NCBI GenBank assembly: GCA_900112325.1
Contig: FOLJ01000007.1
Span: forward strand, 1-64,000
Direction: 5' to 3'
DNA from: Micromonospora sediminimaris
GTDB taxonomy: Bacteria > Actinomycetota > Actinomycetes > Mycobacteriales > Micromonosporaceae
Length of the DNA stretch: 64,000 nucleotides
Numbering within the stretch: position 1 is the stretch's first letter; every line of letters starts with the position of its first letter. The position numbers and the translations under genes are program-made. Positions 16,469 through 27,160 of the stretch are shown here, in pieces. Below the pieces are notes generated by a model. The model had not been told where the DNA came from. It ran no database searches and was given only the letters and a program-made list of their open reading frames with translations.

Positions 16469-16650
16469 GAAGATTCCGTTCCGTGAATCGCTCGATCACT
16501 GGCCCCGTGTGGCGTCCGCCACGGTCAATCAGGCTACCGGGGCCCGCGTCACCTGCCCGGCCAGGTCAGAGCCGCGGGTCGACCGGCTCCGATTCGCAGG
16601 CCAGGATCGCGACGAACAACTCGTGGCCAGCGGGAGGTGGGGGAAAGGGC

Positions 16651-16683
16651 GGTGCCCCGCCGAGGGGTGGTCGGCGGGGCACC
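16651..16683 (-). terminator. Terminator of the LPXTG-protein gene
   Basis: GGTGCCCCGCCG (16651-16662), 9-nt loop, CGGCGGGGCACC (16672-16683): perfect 12-bp stem just downstream of the minus-strand gene at 16707, followed on that strand by a C/T-rich run. Confidence 0.75.
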
Positions 16684-16706
16684 GGTGGTGCTGTCGTCCG
16701 GGCGGG

Positions 16707-18284
16707 CTACGCCGTGAAGTGGGTACGGCGGCGGCGGGCCAGCACGAAGCCGGCCACACCGGCGGCGAGCAGCACGCCACCGACGCCCGCGATCAGCGCG
16801 GTGTTGGCACCGGTGATCGGCAGCTCACCGCCGTCACCGCCGCCGTCGCCACCCTGGCCGCCGCTCGGGTTGACGACGAGCTTGGCGGCGTCGTTCGCCG
16901 GCTTCAAGTCGGCGTAGAAGCCACCGTCGCACTGGCAGGCGACGTTGACCTTGACCTCGCCGGTGGCGTTCGGCACGACCTTGTCGATCCGGAGCCCGAA
17001 CTCCATGGTCTCCGCGTCACCGGCCTTGATGAACCAGCTGGTGTAGCAGCGGTACAGGCTGGCACCCGGCTCGCCCGGCTCGCCCCACTCGTTCTCGCCG
17101 CGCACCGGGGAGCAGTTGTCGGGCACCTTGACCGCGCTGGTGCCGGTCGGAATTTCGACCTGCATGTTGGTGACCGAGGATCCGGAACGGCCGTAGTCCA
17201 GGGTGGCCGGGCCGTTGTTGCGGAAGCCGACGGTGGCGACGACCTCGTCGCCCTTCGCACCGGAGACCTCGTCGCCGACCGCCTCAAGGTCGGTGCTGTT
17301 CTTGCCGGTGACCGTCACCCCGAGGCTCGACCAGTTGTTGTCCGGCTGGGTGTCCGCCTGGAAGCTACGCGCTGCGATGCTCGGACCGGCCTCGTCCAGC
17401 AGCAGTTCGCCGCCGGTGCCCGGCTTGCCGATGGTGGCGCCGCGGCTCTTCACGTACGCCTCGTAGTCCTCGAACTCGGCAGGAGTCAGCCACAGGATCT
17501 CGCCGTAGTCGAAGCCCGGCGCGAACGCGTCCTTGGCGATCCGGTACGGCAGGGTGGCGACGTAGCTGGTACGCGGCTCCAGCGCGCGGTCGAAGTGGCA
17601 GGTACGCAGCCAACTTCCCTCGTACGTGCAGTTGGCGTACTGCTTGTCGGCCTGGATCCCGTAGTCGTTGTAGAAGACGGCGACGGCGCCCTTGGCGACC
17701 GTCTCTCCCGGGTTGCCGACCCGCAGCGGCACGGTGAACGACGTGCCCGGCTTGCCGGAGTGTTCCGTCTCGGGACCGGCGGCCAGATCGACGCCCTCGC
17801 CGATCCGCACCCGCGCCTCGTGGGTCACGGCCGTGTAGCCGGTGGCACTGAGGCTCACCTTGACGGTGCCCTCGTCGCCGTCCTTGGCGTCCTTGGTGGG
17901 TGCGATGACCACCGAGTAGAGGCCACCGAAACCGCCCTCGTACAGCTCGACCTCGAACGGGTCCGTGCAGACGAGGACGTTCGGTTCGGGCGTCGAGCAG
18001 TAGTCGGCGTCGTACTCCGGCGTCACGGTCGCCTTGCCCGCGAGGCCGGTGAAGTCGTAGCGCACGGTGAGGTCGTGTACCACCACCGTGGAGGAAGCGA
18101 ACAGGATCGGGCTGTCGATCTTGCCGGGGGAGCCGGCGGCGATGGTGGTGTCGCCGAAGTAGACGCCCAGCGAGATCTCGGACTCCTCGGCCGAGGCGGG
18201 AGTGGCAGGGGTGGCGACGGCCGCGATCAGCGCGCCGGCCACGCCCAACCCGGCCAGCCGGCGCCGGGTGGAGTGGGTGAGCAT
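16707..18284 (-). CDS. Sortase-anchored surface protein (LPXTG type)
   Basis: 525-residue exported protein. Signal peptide at the N-terminus (RRRLAGLGVAGALIAAVATP, cleavage near PASA-EES). The body contains several Ig/CARDB-like beta domains (for example VRYDFTGLAGKATVTPEYDA; VTVTGKNSTDLEAVGDEVSG; ATVGFRNNGPATLDYG). The end has a Gly/Asp linker, LPITG at 488-492, a hydrophobic helix and RRRR: a complete cell-wall sorting signal. No sortase gene is in the window. Monocistronic with its own terminator; the GGGAGGA ribosome-binding site is clear. Confidence 0.9.
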   Translation of the reverse strand: MLTHSTRRRLAGLGVAGALIAAVATPATPASAEESEISLGVYFGDTTIAAGSPGKIDSPILFASSTVVVHDLTVRYDFTGLAGKATVTPEYDADYCSTPEPNVLVCTDPFEVELYEGGFGGLYSVVIAPTKDAKDGDEGTVKVSLSATGYTAVTHEARVRIGEGVDLAAGPETEHSGKPGTSFTVPLRVGNPGETVAKGAVAVFYNDYGIQADKQYANCTYEGSWLRTCHFDRALEPRTSYVATLPYRIAKDAFAPGFDYGEILWLTPAEFEDYEAYVKSRGATIGKPGTGGELLLDEAGPSIAARSFQADTQPDNNWSSLGVTVTGKNSTDLEAVGDEVSGAKGDEVVATVGFRNNGPATLDYGRSGSSVTNMQVEIPTGTSAVKVPDNCSPVRGENEWGEPGEPGASLYRCYTSWFIKAGDAETMEFGLRIDKVVPNATGEVKVNVACQCDGGFYADLKPANDAAKLVVNPSGGQGGDGGGDGGELPITGANTALIAGVGGVLLAAGVAGFVLARRRRTHFTA

Positions 18285-18328
18285 GAAGGGGGGTCCTCCC
18301 GTGAGGGGTGCAGGTGAAGCCCCCGGAT

Positions 18329-18345
18329 GCTAAGGAATCTCTAAG
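18329..18345. repeat. CTAAGG direct repeat in the promoter region of the LPXTG gene
   Basis: Two CTAAGG copies with an 11-bp period, about 45-60 nt upstream of the minus-strand start. An 11-bp period suits an OmpR-type response-regulator box; this is only suggestive. Confidence 0.3.
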
Positions 18346-18397
18346 GTTCCCGCTGTCCGTATCGACTGTCCTGAGCGAGGTCTGACCGAAAGGTTGA

Positions 18398-18610
18398 TCA
18401 GCGGTAGTCGTCCTCGTCGGCACCGACCACGCGGGCCTGTTCCATGGCGTCCCAGTCGTCGACCTCCAGGCCGCGATGCGGCTCGACGTCGACCTGGCTC
18501 GGGTCGACCACGGCGGCCTGCTCGACAGCGTCGGCCGGCTCGGCCTCCAGGTCGCGCTCCTCCGGGCTCAGGTGGTCGCCGGGGGCGAAGTCCTCGTCGG
18601 GCTGGCCCAT
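18398..18610 (-). CDS. Small acidic conserved protein
   Basis: 70 residues, strongly acidic, beginning MGQPDEDFAPGDHLSPEERD and ending VVGADEDDYR, with an internal near-repeat (DAVEQAAVVD and DAMEQARVVG). This type of small acidic protein is, as I recall, common in actinomycete genomes and uncharacterised. ATG 18610 has GGAGG at good spacing; a longer upstream reading frame lacks a ribosome-binding site. Divergent from the holin-like gene. Confidence 0.75.
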   Translation of the reverse strand: MGQPDEDFAPGDHLSPEERDLEAEPADAVEQAAVVDPSQVDVEPHRGLEVDDWDAMEQARVVGADEDDYR

Positions 18611-18795
18611 TCGATGCCTCCGGGATGTCGGCGGTCTGGTACCCACCCACCGTACGGGGTGTGCCGGCGGCACGCTGGGAACCACCGAGCCGCCGAGTCG
18701 TACGCCGGTGCCGAGCCGCCGAGCGTACGCCGTCGTCGCAGCCGAGTCGGCCGAATCGGCCCACCGGTGACTCCCGCCGGTGCCAGGATGGTGCC

Positions 18796-19179
18796 GTGGG
18801 CTTCCTCATCCGACTGGCGGCGACCGCCATCGCACTGTGGATCACCACGCTGATCGTGCCCGGTGTCGAAGTGACCGGGCGGACCGGTTACGACACGGCG
18901 TTCACCCTGCTCATCGTGGCGCTGATCTTCGGCCTGGTCAACGCGGTGCTCAAGCCGGTCATCAAGGTGGTGGGCTGCGTCTTCTACCTGCTGACCCTCG
19001 GCCTGTTCGCGCTTGTGGTCAACGCCCTGTTGTTCCTGCTGACCGACCGGATCGCCCGGGCGCTCGAACTGCCGTTTCAGGTGGACGGCTTCTGGGCGGC
19101 CTTCTGGGGGGCCATCGTGATGGCGGTGGTCACCTGGCTGATCAGCGTCGCCGTACCGGATCCAGCGGACCGGCGGTGA
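18796..19179 (+). CDS. Four-helix membrane protein, phage holin superfamily IV (PF04020-like)
   Basis: 127 residues with four hydrophobic helices (FLIRLAATAIALWITTLIV, FTLLIVALIFGLVNAVLKP, VVGCVFYLLTLGLFALVVNA, FWAAFWGAIVMAVVTWLISV), and the NAVLKPVIK segment characteristic of YvlD/Rv-type 'holin IV' proteins. Despite the family name these are ordinary chromosomal membrane proteins. GTG start at 18796; CAGGAT lies 6 nt upstream (possible leaderless -10). Confidence 0.85.
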   Translation: MGFLIRLAATAIALWITTLIVPGVEVTGRTGYDTAFTLLIVALIFGLVNAVLKPVIKVVGCVFYLLTLGLFALVVNALLFLLTDRIARALELPFQVDGFWAAFWGAIVMAVVTWLISVAVPDPADRR

Positions 19180-19264
19180 ACCGGCCCGGTTGTGCCGGTC
19201 CGGTGCCGCTACGGGATACTGCCCGCGGAGGACAGCGCGGTCCGGCGCAGCACGGTAGGACTGG

Positions 19265-19343
19265 CGGCCGCACGGCCGGCCCCCAAGGTAGAAGAGGCGG
19301 CCGCACGGCCGGGCCGCTACGGAGAACAGCGGCCGTACGGCCG
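19265..19343 (+). promoter_or_regulatory. Three phased palindromes upstream of fba
   Basis: Three copies of the 14-bp palindrome CGGCCG-(C/T)A-CGGCCG at 19265-19278, 19298-19311 and 19330-19343, with 33- and 32-bp spacing (three helical turns), ending 26 nt before the fba ATG. This looks like an operator array, although mRNA hairpins or a repeat element are alternatives. Confidence 0.55.
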
Positions 19344-19369
19344 ACAGCGGCAAGTAAGGAGCGTTCGAC

Positions 19370-20395
<1,026 letters not shown>

Positions 20396-20413
20396 CGAAC
20401 TGACGTCGCCCGG

Positions 20414-20448
20414 ACGGCGGCCGGCTCCGACTCGGGGCCGGCCGCCGT
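20414..20448. terminator. Terminator between fba and the convergent LOG gene
   Basis: ACGGCGGCCGGC (20414-20425), 11-nt loop, GCCGGCCGCCGT (20437-20448): 12-bp perfect stem, 18 nt after the fba stop, followed by GCCGTTGTTG. Confidence 0.75.
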
Positions 20449-20479
20449 GCCGTTGTTGCACCCGCACGAGCGTCCGTCC

Positions 20480-21727
20480 TCACCTTGTCAGCAGGCGGGC
20501 GGCCTCGTGGACGTCGTCGGTCAGGTGCACCGTGTTCGAGAGGTCACCGAAGGGGGAGGCGGCCAGCAGCGGTCGCAGCAAGGACTCGACCGGCAGTTCC
20601 GTCGTCCAGTACGCGCGATCCAGGAAGACGTACGCGCCACTGGCTCCGTCGGTGCCGTAGTAGGTTTTGGTGGCCGCCTGGAACACCTCCTGCACGGTGC
20701 CCGCCCGGCCGGGGGCGAAGACGATGCCACCCCGGGCCAGCCGCAGGATGGTGTCCTCCCGGATGGCGTTGGAGAAGTACTTGGCGATCCGGCCCGCGAA
20801 CAGGTTCGCCGGCTCGTGCCCGTACAGCCAGGTCGGCACGGCGAGGCCGCCGCAGCCCGCCCAGTCCAGATCACCGGTGGTCAGCGCGGCCGAGTCCGCC
20901 TGATAGGCGGTCATCGGCTCGGTGCCGTTCACCGGCGGCGTGACCGACCGGCCGAAGAGTTCCCGTACCCGCAGCGCCGCCGCCGTGTAGCGGTCGTGGT
21001 CGGTGTAGTCCGGCGCGGTGGCGAGCAGGTCGATTGCCGCCCTGAGGTCCTCCGCCGGCCGGGTCGACAGGTACGCACCCAGGTTGGCCGCCTCCATCAC
21101 GCCCGGCCCACCACCGGTGACCACCAACCGGTGTGCCCGTGCGAGCTCCCGGCCGAGCACCGCGGCCATCCGGTACGGCTCACTGCCGCGGCGGACCGCG
21201 TGCCCGCCCATCACCCCGACCACCGACTGCGGCCCGTGGGTGGTCAGCCAGGCACGGGTGGCGTCGGCGAGCGCGTTGTCCACCCCGTGGTCGTGCAGCC
21301 GCTGGCCGAGCGCCTCCCGGACATCGGGTAACGCGCCGCCGTGCGCGCGGAAGTGCGCGTACACCCGGGTGTCGTACATCGCCGCGAAGCCGCCCTCGGC
21401 GAAGCCGGCGGCGAGTTCCTCCGGGGTGTAGAGGTGGGACGGCTGGGTCGGGTACGGCAGCCCGGAGAACGGCGGCACCACGTTCGCGCCCCGCCGGACC
21501 AGGTCGGCTCCGACCTGCCGAGAGGCGAAGCGGCAGCCGACGAAGAGCGTGCCGGCCACCTCGACCCCGGCCAGGTCGGGGACCGGCTCCAGGTCCAGCC
21601 GGAGGCCCTGCACGGTGAGCCCGACCAGGCTGCCGGTGGCCAGGCGCCGGTCGAACTCCGCCCGGGTCTGGATCTCGTCCGTCCAGGTGTGCGGCTCGAT
21701 GACGTCCGCGGGAGGTGGAGTCGGCAT
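20480..21727 (-). CDS. LOG-family (lysine decarboxylase-like) nucleotide-binding protein, long form
   Basis: 415 residues. The central Rossmann region has VVGVMGGHAVRRGS and VVTGGGPGVMEAANLGAYL, and the second motif APGRAGTVQEVFQA corresponds to the PGGxGTxxE signature of LOG/cytokinin-activating phosphoribohydrolases, with Arg replacing the second Gly. It is twice the length of a standard LOG, with an N-terminal domain of about 150 residues. The true substrate is unknown. ATG start; CAGGAT box 6 nt upstream suggests leaderless expression. Confidence 0.82.
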   Translation of the reverse strand: MPTPPPADVIEPHTWTDEIQTRAEFDRRLATGSLVGLTVQGLRLDLEPVPDLAGVEVAGTLFVGCRFASRQVGADLVRRGANVVPPFSGLPYPTQPSHLYTPEELAAGFAEGGFAAMYDTRVYAHFRAHGGALPDVREALGQRLHDHGVDNALADATRAWLTTHGPQSVVGVMGGHAVRRGSEPYRMAAVLGRELARAHRLVVTGGGPGVMEAANLGAYLSTRPAEDLRAAIDLLATAPDYTDHDRYTAAALRVRELFGRSVTPPVNGTEPMTAYQADSAALTTGDLDWAGCGGLAVPTWLYGHEPANLFAGRIAKYFSNAIREDTILRLARGGIVFAPGRAGTVQEVFQAATKTYYGTDGASGAYVFLDRAYWTTELPVESLLRPLLAASPFGDLSNTVHLTDDVHEAARLLTR

Positions 21728-21792
21728 CGGGTCATCCTGCCGGGCCGGCGCAACGCCGTGAACGTGACCCCGGGACGACCCGCTGACGAGAC

Positions 21793-21820
21793 GGGAGCCC
21801 GGCGGCCTGGCCGGGCTCCC
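21793..21820. terminator. Hairpin in the divergent LOG / DUF3151 intergenic region
   Basis: GGGAGCCCGGC (21793-21803), 6-nt loop, GCCGGGCTCCC (21810-21820). It has the form of a terminator but lies upstream of both neighbouring genes, so its role is unclear. Confidence 0.4.
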
Positions 21821-21845
21821 GCACTTCCGGTTCCTGGGGAGGCTC

Positions 21846-21870
21846 CGGATCCATAGTTGTAGTGGATCCG
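21846..21870. repeat. Inverted repeat CGGATCCA-N9-TGGATCCG
   Basis: Perfect 8-bp arms at 21846-21853 and 21863-21870 around an AT-rich TAGTTGTAG centre. Possible operator between the divergent LOG and DUF3151 genes; alternatively a second RNA hairpin. Confidence 0.4.
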
Positions 21871-21978
21871 ACCCGACGGCGGCATGGGCCGCAGGCGTGA
21901 CCGACCTCTCGGCCGTTCAGCCGACCGGCTGACCGGACCCCCTCGCGGGCCGCCGTGCGAAGCGGGTTGAATGGGGCG

Positions 21979-22407
21979 ATGCAGAACCTCCTACCTGAGC
22001 CGCCCGCCACGCTCCTGCCCGCGCACGTCGAGGCCGACTCCGCGCTGGCCGCGGCCGAGCAGGCCGGCAGCGACGAGGCGTTCGCCGAGGTGGCGGCCCG
22101 GTACCCGACGCACAGCGCAGCGTGGGCGGCGCTCGCCGCCCGGGCGTTCGCGCAGGGCCAGGTCGTGCCGGCGTACGCGTACGCCCGTACCGGCTACCAC
22201 CGGGGTCTGGACCAGCTGCGACGCAGCGGCTGGAAGGGGCACGGGCCGGTGCCGTGGTCGCACGAGCCGAACCGTGGCTTCCTGCGCTGCCTCTACGTGC
22301 TGTCCCGGGCGGCCGACGCGATCGCCGAGGCGGACGAGGCGGCCCGCTGCGCCCAGTTCCTTCGCGACTGCGATCCGGCCGCCGCCGACGCGCTGGCCAG
22401 CAACTGA
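21979..22407 (+). CDS. DUF3151-family protein
   Basis: 142 residues beginning MQNLLPEPPATLLP, with WAALAARAFAQGQVVPAYAY, ARTGYHRGLDQLRRSGWKGHGPVPW and HEPNRGFLRCLYVLSRAA, the pattern of DUF3151 (Rv0360c-type) actinobacterial proteins of unknown function, probably TPR-like and helical. Located between fba and purA as in mycobacteria. No Shine-Dalgarno; TTGAAT ends 6 nt before the ATG, compatible with a leaderless start. Confidence 0.85.
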   Translation: MQNLLPEPPATLLPAHVEADSALAAAEQAGSDEAFAEVAARYPTHSAAWAALAARAFAQGQVVPAYAYARTGYHRGLDQLRRSGWKGHGPVPWSHEPNRGFLRCLYVLSRAADAIAEADEAARCAQFLRDCDPAAADALASN

Positions 22408-22421
22408 CCCGGTGCGGTGTC

Positions 22422-22447
22422 GCCGGCCCGGGTACGCCCGGGTCGGC
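22422..22447. terminator. Hairpin between convergent genes
   Basis: GCCGGCCCGGG (22422-22432), 4-nt TACG loop, CCCGGGTCGGC (22437-22447); 11 pairs with one G-U. Between the DUF3151 gene and the convergent ATPase gene. Confidence 0.7.
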
Positions 22448-22464
22448 AGCGCGTCGGCAGGGGC

Positions 22465-24618
22465 CTACAGGCCCTCGGCCACCGAGGCGGCGATCTTGAG
22501 CCAGGCGTCCCGAGTGGCCGTCGAGAGCTGCGCGTATCGCAGCGGTTCGCCGGTGTCGATGAGTCGCTCGTACGGGGCCAGCAGCACCGCCCGGGTACGG
22601 GCGGCGAAATGTTCCTGGATGGCGGGCAGGTCGATCTCCTTGCGGGACGGTGGCATGGAGACCACGGTGACCGCCTGCCGGACCAGCCGTTGCCGCCCGC
22701 TCTGTTCCAGGTGGTCGAGCATCCGGGCGGCTGTCTCGGCGGAGTCGTTCCGGGCGGACATGGTGACCACCAGCTGGTCGGTGGCATCCATGGCGGCCTG
22801 CCAGTTCTGCGCCCGGACATTGTTCCCGGTGTCCACGAAGATCAACTTGTAGAACCGGCTGACCACCTCGCGGATCTCGCCGAAGGCGGCGGCGGTGAGC
22901 ATCTCACCGCCGGTGGCCGACTCGTCGGAGGCGAGCACGTCGAACATCCCCTCGCCCTGCGAGCGGACGTACTGGGACAGGTCGCCGACCCGACCCTGCG
23001 CGCCGTGGAACTGGCCGAGATCCCGCAGCAGGTCCCGCACCGTACGCGAATGGAAATCCTGCTGGGCCCGCATGCCGAGGGTGCCCTGGGTCTCGTTGTT
23101 GTCCCAGGCCAGCACGTATCCACCGCGATTCTGACCAAAGGTCATCGCGAGCAGCAGGATGGCGACGGTCTTGCCGGCGCCGCCCTTCGGGTTGACCACG
23201 GTGACCTGCCGCAGCCCGCCGAAGTTGCGGCGCACCATCTCGATGTCCCGCTTGCGTTCCAGCTCGTGCCGCCCCGGCGGGAGCTTCACCAGGCCCGTCT
23301 TGTTGACCACGGCGCGGAGCCCGGTCGTCGCGACCGGGTCGGCGGGACGCACCTGCCGACGGCGGGCGAAGTCCTCGGCGGTGGGCGCGGCACCGACCTC
23401 CGGGTTCCAGGCCGGCTCCGAGTACGCCGACGGCACCCGCGATGCGGTGTTCGTCTGCGGGTAGGGCTGCTGGGGTGCCGGCGGTGCCATCGGCGGCGTC
23501 CCACCCTGCTGCCAGGGCGCGGGGCTCCACGCCGGCTGCGGCGGAAACGGACCGGGTGGTGCCGGCGCGTACGACGGCGGGGTCAATGGCTCGGGAGGCG
23601 GCAGCGCGTCGGGCCCGACGTCGGCCGGTTGCGGACCGGGGGGCGGCGGCGCGGCCGGCACACCGGCATCGGAGGGCACCGGCGGCAGGGGAGCACCGGG
23701 TTGCGGCACCGGGGCGCTGCCGTGCTGGGCGGTCGGCGGCGCGACGAAAGGGTACGGGCCGGGTTGCTGAGGCGTCGCCGGCAGCGGCTGCGGAATCGGT
23801 GGCAGCGGCTGGGCCGGTCCGGCCCAGGTGGGGCGGGGCGCGCCGGCAGAGGTCTCGGCGGACGCGACCGAATCGGATCCGGACCGCTGTGGTGGATGTG
23901 CCCACGGCGATTCCGTCTGCGGTCGGGCCACCGGCTCCGTCTGCGGTCGGCCCACGGGCTCCGCTTGCGGTCGGGCCGGCTCCGCTTGCGGTAGGCCCAC
24001 CGGCTCCGCTTGCGGTAGGCCCACGGGCTCCGCTTGCGGTCGGGCCACTTGCGGAGCCGCGTCGTCGTCGACACCGGTGTCGGCCACGGTCATCGCGTCG
24101 GCTGACGGATCCTGGGCACCCGATTCGGTCGGCCCACCGTCGCGGGTGGGTGTGACGGCAGTGGGTCGGTCCAGGGTGAAGGGCAGGTCCAGGTCGACCT
24201 GGCCGGGCCCGGGTTGGGGTGCCGGCTCCCAGCCGGTGGCGGTCGGCGCGCCGTTTGTCAACGACGGATAGTCCGCAGGTGAGGGAGGTGCACCGGGTGC
24301 GTGCGTCGGCCGTCCGGACACGTGCTGCGGCCCCGCCGTCGTGGGCGGATAGGCCGGTCCCGCGTCCTGGGGCGGATAGGCCGGTCCGGCGACCTGGGGC
24401 GGATCGGTCGGTTGCGCGACCGGAGGCCGGCTGGTCGGTTGCGCGGGCGACGGCTGCCCGGGCGGAGGCGGCACGGTGGGCGGCACCGGCGGCGGGGCAC
24501 CCCACGTGGGTGCGCCGAAGCCGTCGATCTGCTCCGGCGGCCAGAGTGGTTCGATGTCCCGTTCCGGCATGCCATGCTGGCCGGGCACGTGCACCCGGTC
24601 GGCGTTGTCGTCCACCAC
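22465..24618 (-). CDS. EspI-like MinD/ParA-family ATPase with long Pro-rich N-terminus
   Basis: 717 residues. The first 450 or so are disordered and Pro/Ala/Gln-rich with tandem QAEPVGLP-type octapeptides; the C-terminal 270 form a deviant Walker ATPase: VNPKGGAGKTVAILLLAMTF (Walker A with signature Lys), VLAWDNNETQGTLG, KLIFVDTGNNVRAQNWQAAM and MSARNDSAETAARMLDHLEQ. This layout matches EspI/Rv3876-type proteins associated with ESX secretion in actinobacteria, but no esx or ecc genes are in the window. GTG start after GGGGAGGA. Downstream of (and same strand as) the DAGK-like gene; 76-nt gap. Confidence 0.82.
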   Translation of the reverse strand: MVDDNADRVHVPGQHGMPERDIEPLWPPEQIDGFGAPTWGAPPPVPPTVPPPPGQPSPAQPTSRPPVAQPTDPPQVAGPAYPPQDAGPAYPPTTAGPQHVSGRPTHAPGAPPSPADYPSLTNGAPTATGWEPAPQPGPGQVDLDLPFTLDRPTAVTPTRDGGPTESGAQDPSADAMTVADTGVDDDAAPQVARPQAEPVGLPQAEPVGLPQAEPARPQAEPVGRPQTEPVARPQTESPWAHPPQRSGSDSVASAETSAGAPRPTWAGPAQPLPPIPQPLPATPQQPGPYPFVAPPTAQHGSAPVPQPGAPLPPVPSDAGVPAAPPPPGPQPADVGPDALPPPEPLTPPSYAPAPPGPFPPQPAWSPAPWQQGGTPPMAPPAPQQPYPQTNTASRVPSAYSEPAWNPEVGAAPTAEDFARRRQVRPADPVATTGLRAVVNKTGLVKLPPGRHELERKRDIEMVRRNFGGLRQVTVVNPKGGAGKTVAILLLAMTFGQNRGGYVLAWDNNETQGTLGMRAQQDFHSRTVRDLLRDLGQFHGAQGRVGDLSQYVRSQGEGMFDVLASDESATGGEMLTAAAFGEIREVVSRFYKLIFVDTGNNVRAQNWQAAMDATDQLVVTMSARNDSAETAARMLDHLEQSGRQRLVRQAVTVVSMPPSRKEIDLPAIQEHFAARTRAVLLAPYERLIDTGEPLRYAQLSTATRDAWLKIAASVAEGL
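23905..24050 (-). repeat. Tandem 24-bp repeats encoding QAEPVG(L/R)P units
   Basis: Degenerate tandem array inside the Pro-rich region of the ATPase gene: units read GGCTCCGCTTGCGGT followed by AGGCCCACC or CGGGCC on the plus strand, with 24-bp and 21-bp versions. Six or so copies; encoded peptides QAEPVGLP, QAEPVGLP, QAEPARP, QAEPVGRP, QTEPVARP. Likely to vary in copy number between strains. Confidence 0.7.
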
Positions 24619-24694
24619 GGTGTCCTCCCCATTCCTCCTGACGAGGATAGGCCCAGCGGCCGACCCCGGCCTCCGCTACGCCGGCCGGGTCAGG

Positions 24695-25693
24695 TCAGGC
24701 CGTCCAGACCGCCCAGGCGCCCGGCTCGGTCCACCAGGACCGCTTGCGCGTCAGCTGCCCCGCCACGCCATCGTCCAGGTACGGCAGCGCCGCATCGTTC
24801 CGGGGCAGCACCGACGCGGCCCGGCCCCGGGCCCGCCGGACCTCCAGGCGTACCCGGCGGCGACCCCACCGCGACCGGGTGACCACCGGTACGGCCACCG
24901 CCACCTCCACCAGCCCGTCGGTCGGGTCGGGCCCGGCCAGCAGCGTCACGTCGTCGAGCCGGGCGTACCCGCCCGCGTTGCCGATCGCGCAGGCGAGCAG
25001 CGGTTCTTCGCCGTTCGACAGCACGGTGTCGTCCACCTCCACCCGGCCGCGCCAGGGCAGTGGGGTGCCATCCTCACCGGCGGCACCGAGCAGTGCGCCG
25101 TCCAACGTCACCGAGCCACCGTCATGCCGCAGCAGGTCGAGCCGGCGCGGCGAACCGTCCAGCACCGCGGCAGCCACCGCCGCCGGATCGCGGGCCAACC
25201 CGAGCTGCGCGGCGAGGTCGCGGTGCGTGGTGCTGCGCGCCGGGTCGAGCGGCAGTACGCCGACCGCTGGCAGATCCGGCACGGTCCGGTTGCCGGCCAG
25301 GTCGGTCGGGCGGCGACTCGGCGGCGGCGCGTACCGCCGGACCATGCGGCGGAGCACGGCGCGCAACTGTGCGTCACCGGCCACCGCGACCACCAGCCGC
25401 GTCTTGGCATCGTCATCCGGCCAGGTGAGGCCGTCCGCTCGCGGTGGCCCGTCCAGTCGGGCCAGTACTTCGTCGATCTCCGCGTCCGAGCGGGCGGTCA
25501 CCGTCTCGACCCGGGCACCTCGGGCCGTCAACGCATCGGAGCAGGCCAGCACCGGTACGCGCGGCGTCTCGCAGCGTTCCTCGCGACCCTCGGCGGCGTC
25601 GGTGCCACCGCCGCAGCAGGCTCCGCCGCTGCCACACCCGGCTCCTGGAGCATCCCGCTCCGAGCCCAGGGTGAGCAGCACCACGTCGTACAC
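24695..25693 (-). CDS. Diacylglycerol-kinase-like protein with degenerate nucleotide motif and Cys-rich N-terminus
   Basis: 332 residues. From about residue 95 the pattern follows lipid-kinase (DAGK_cat) folds: LVVAVAGDAQLRAVLRRMVRR in the position of the GGDGT loop, LPAVGVLPLDPARSTTHRDLA in the position of 'GxxPxGTxNDFA', then GLARDPAAVAAAVLDGSPRRLDLLR and a C-terminal beta domain. GGDGT is replaced by AVAGDAQ, so catalysis is doubtful. The N-terminus has C20, C26, C27 and C41 (GCGSGGACCGGG), a possible metal site. GTG start after GGAGGAG; divergent from purA. Confidence 0.65.
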   Translation of the reverse strand: MYDVVLLTLGSERDAPGAGCGSGGACCGGGTDAAEGREERCETPRVPVLACSDALTARGARVETVTARSDAEIDEVLARLDGPPRADGLTWPDDDAKTRLVVAVAGDAQLRAVLRRMVRRYAPPPSRRPTDLAGNRTVPDLPAVGVLPLDPARSTTHRDLAAQLGLARDPAAVAAAVLDGSPRRLDLLRHDGGSVTLDGALLGAAGEDGTPLPWRGRVEVDDTVLSNGEEPLLACAIGNAGGYARLDDVTLLAGPDPTDGLVEVAVAVPVVTRSRWGRRRVRLEVRRARGRAASVLPRNDAALPYLDDGVAGQLTRKRSWWTEPGAWAVWTA

Positions 25694-25755
25694 GGGTAGC
25701 TCCTCCTGCTGTCCCCGACGCGACCCCTGCCGGTCGTGCCGTCACTACTTGTTAG

Positions 25756-27108
<1,353 letters not shown>

Positions 27109-27120
27109 ACCCCCACCCCC

Positions 27121-27160
27121 ACCCCCGCGTACCCCCGCGTACCCCCGCGTACCCCCGCGT
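27121..27160 (+). repeat. Four perfect tandem copies of a 10-bp unit
   Basis: ACCCCCGCGT repeated four times without change, immediately after purA (stop at 27108), preceded by CCCCCA repeats. Together C-tracts of 27108-27156 would form a G-quadruplex on the minus strand. The last unit runs into the palindromic element. Confidence 0.95.

Noticed and set aside
18796..19179. Prophage marker (holin-like gene)
   Set aside because: The holin IV superfamily name is historical; the gene is a solitary chromosomal membrane protein with no lysin or phage structural genes nearby.
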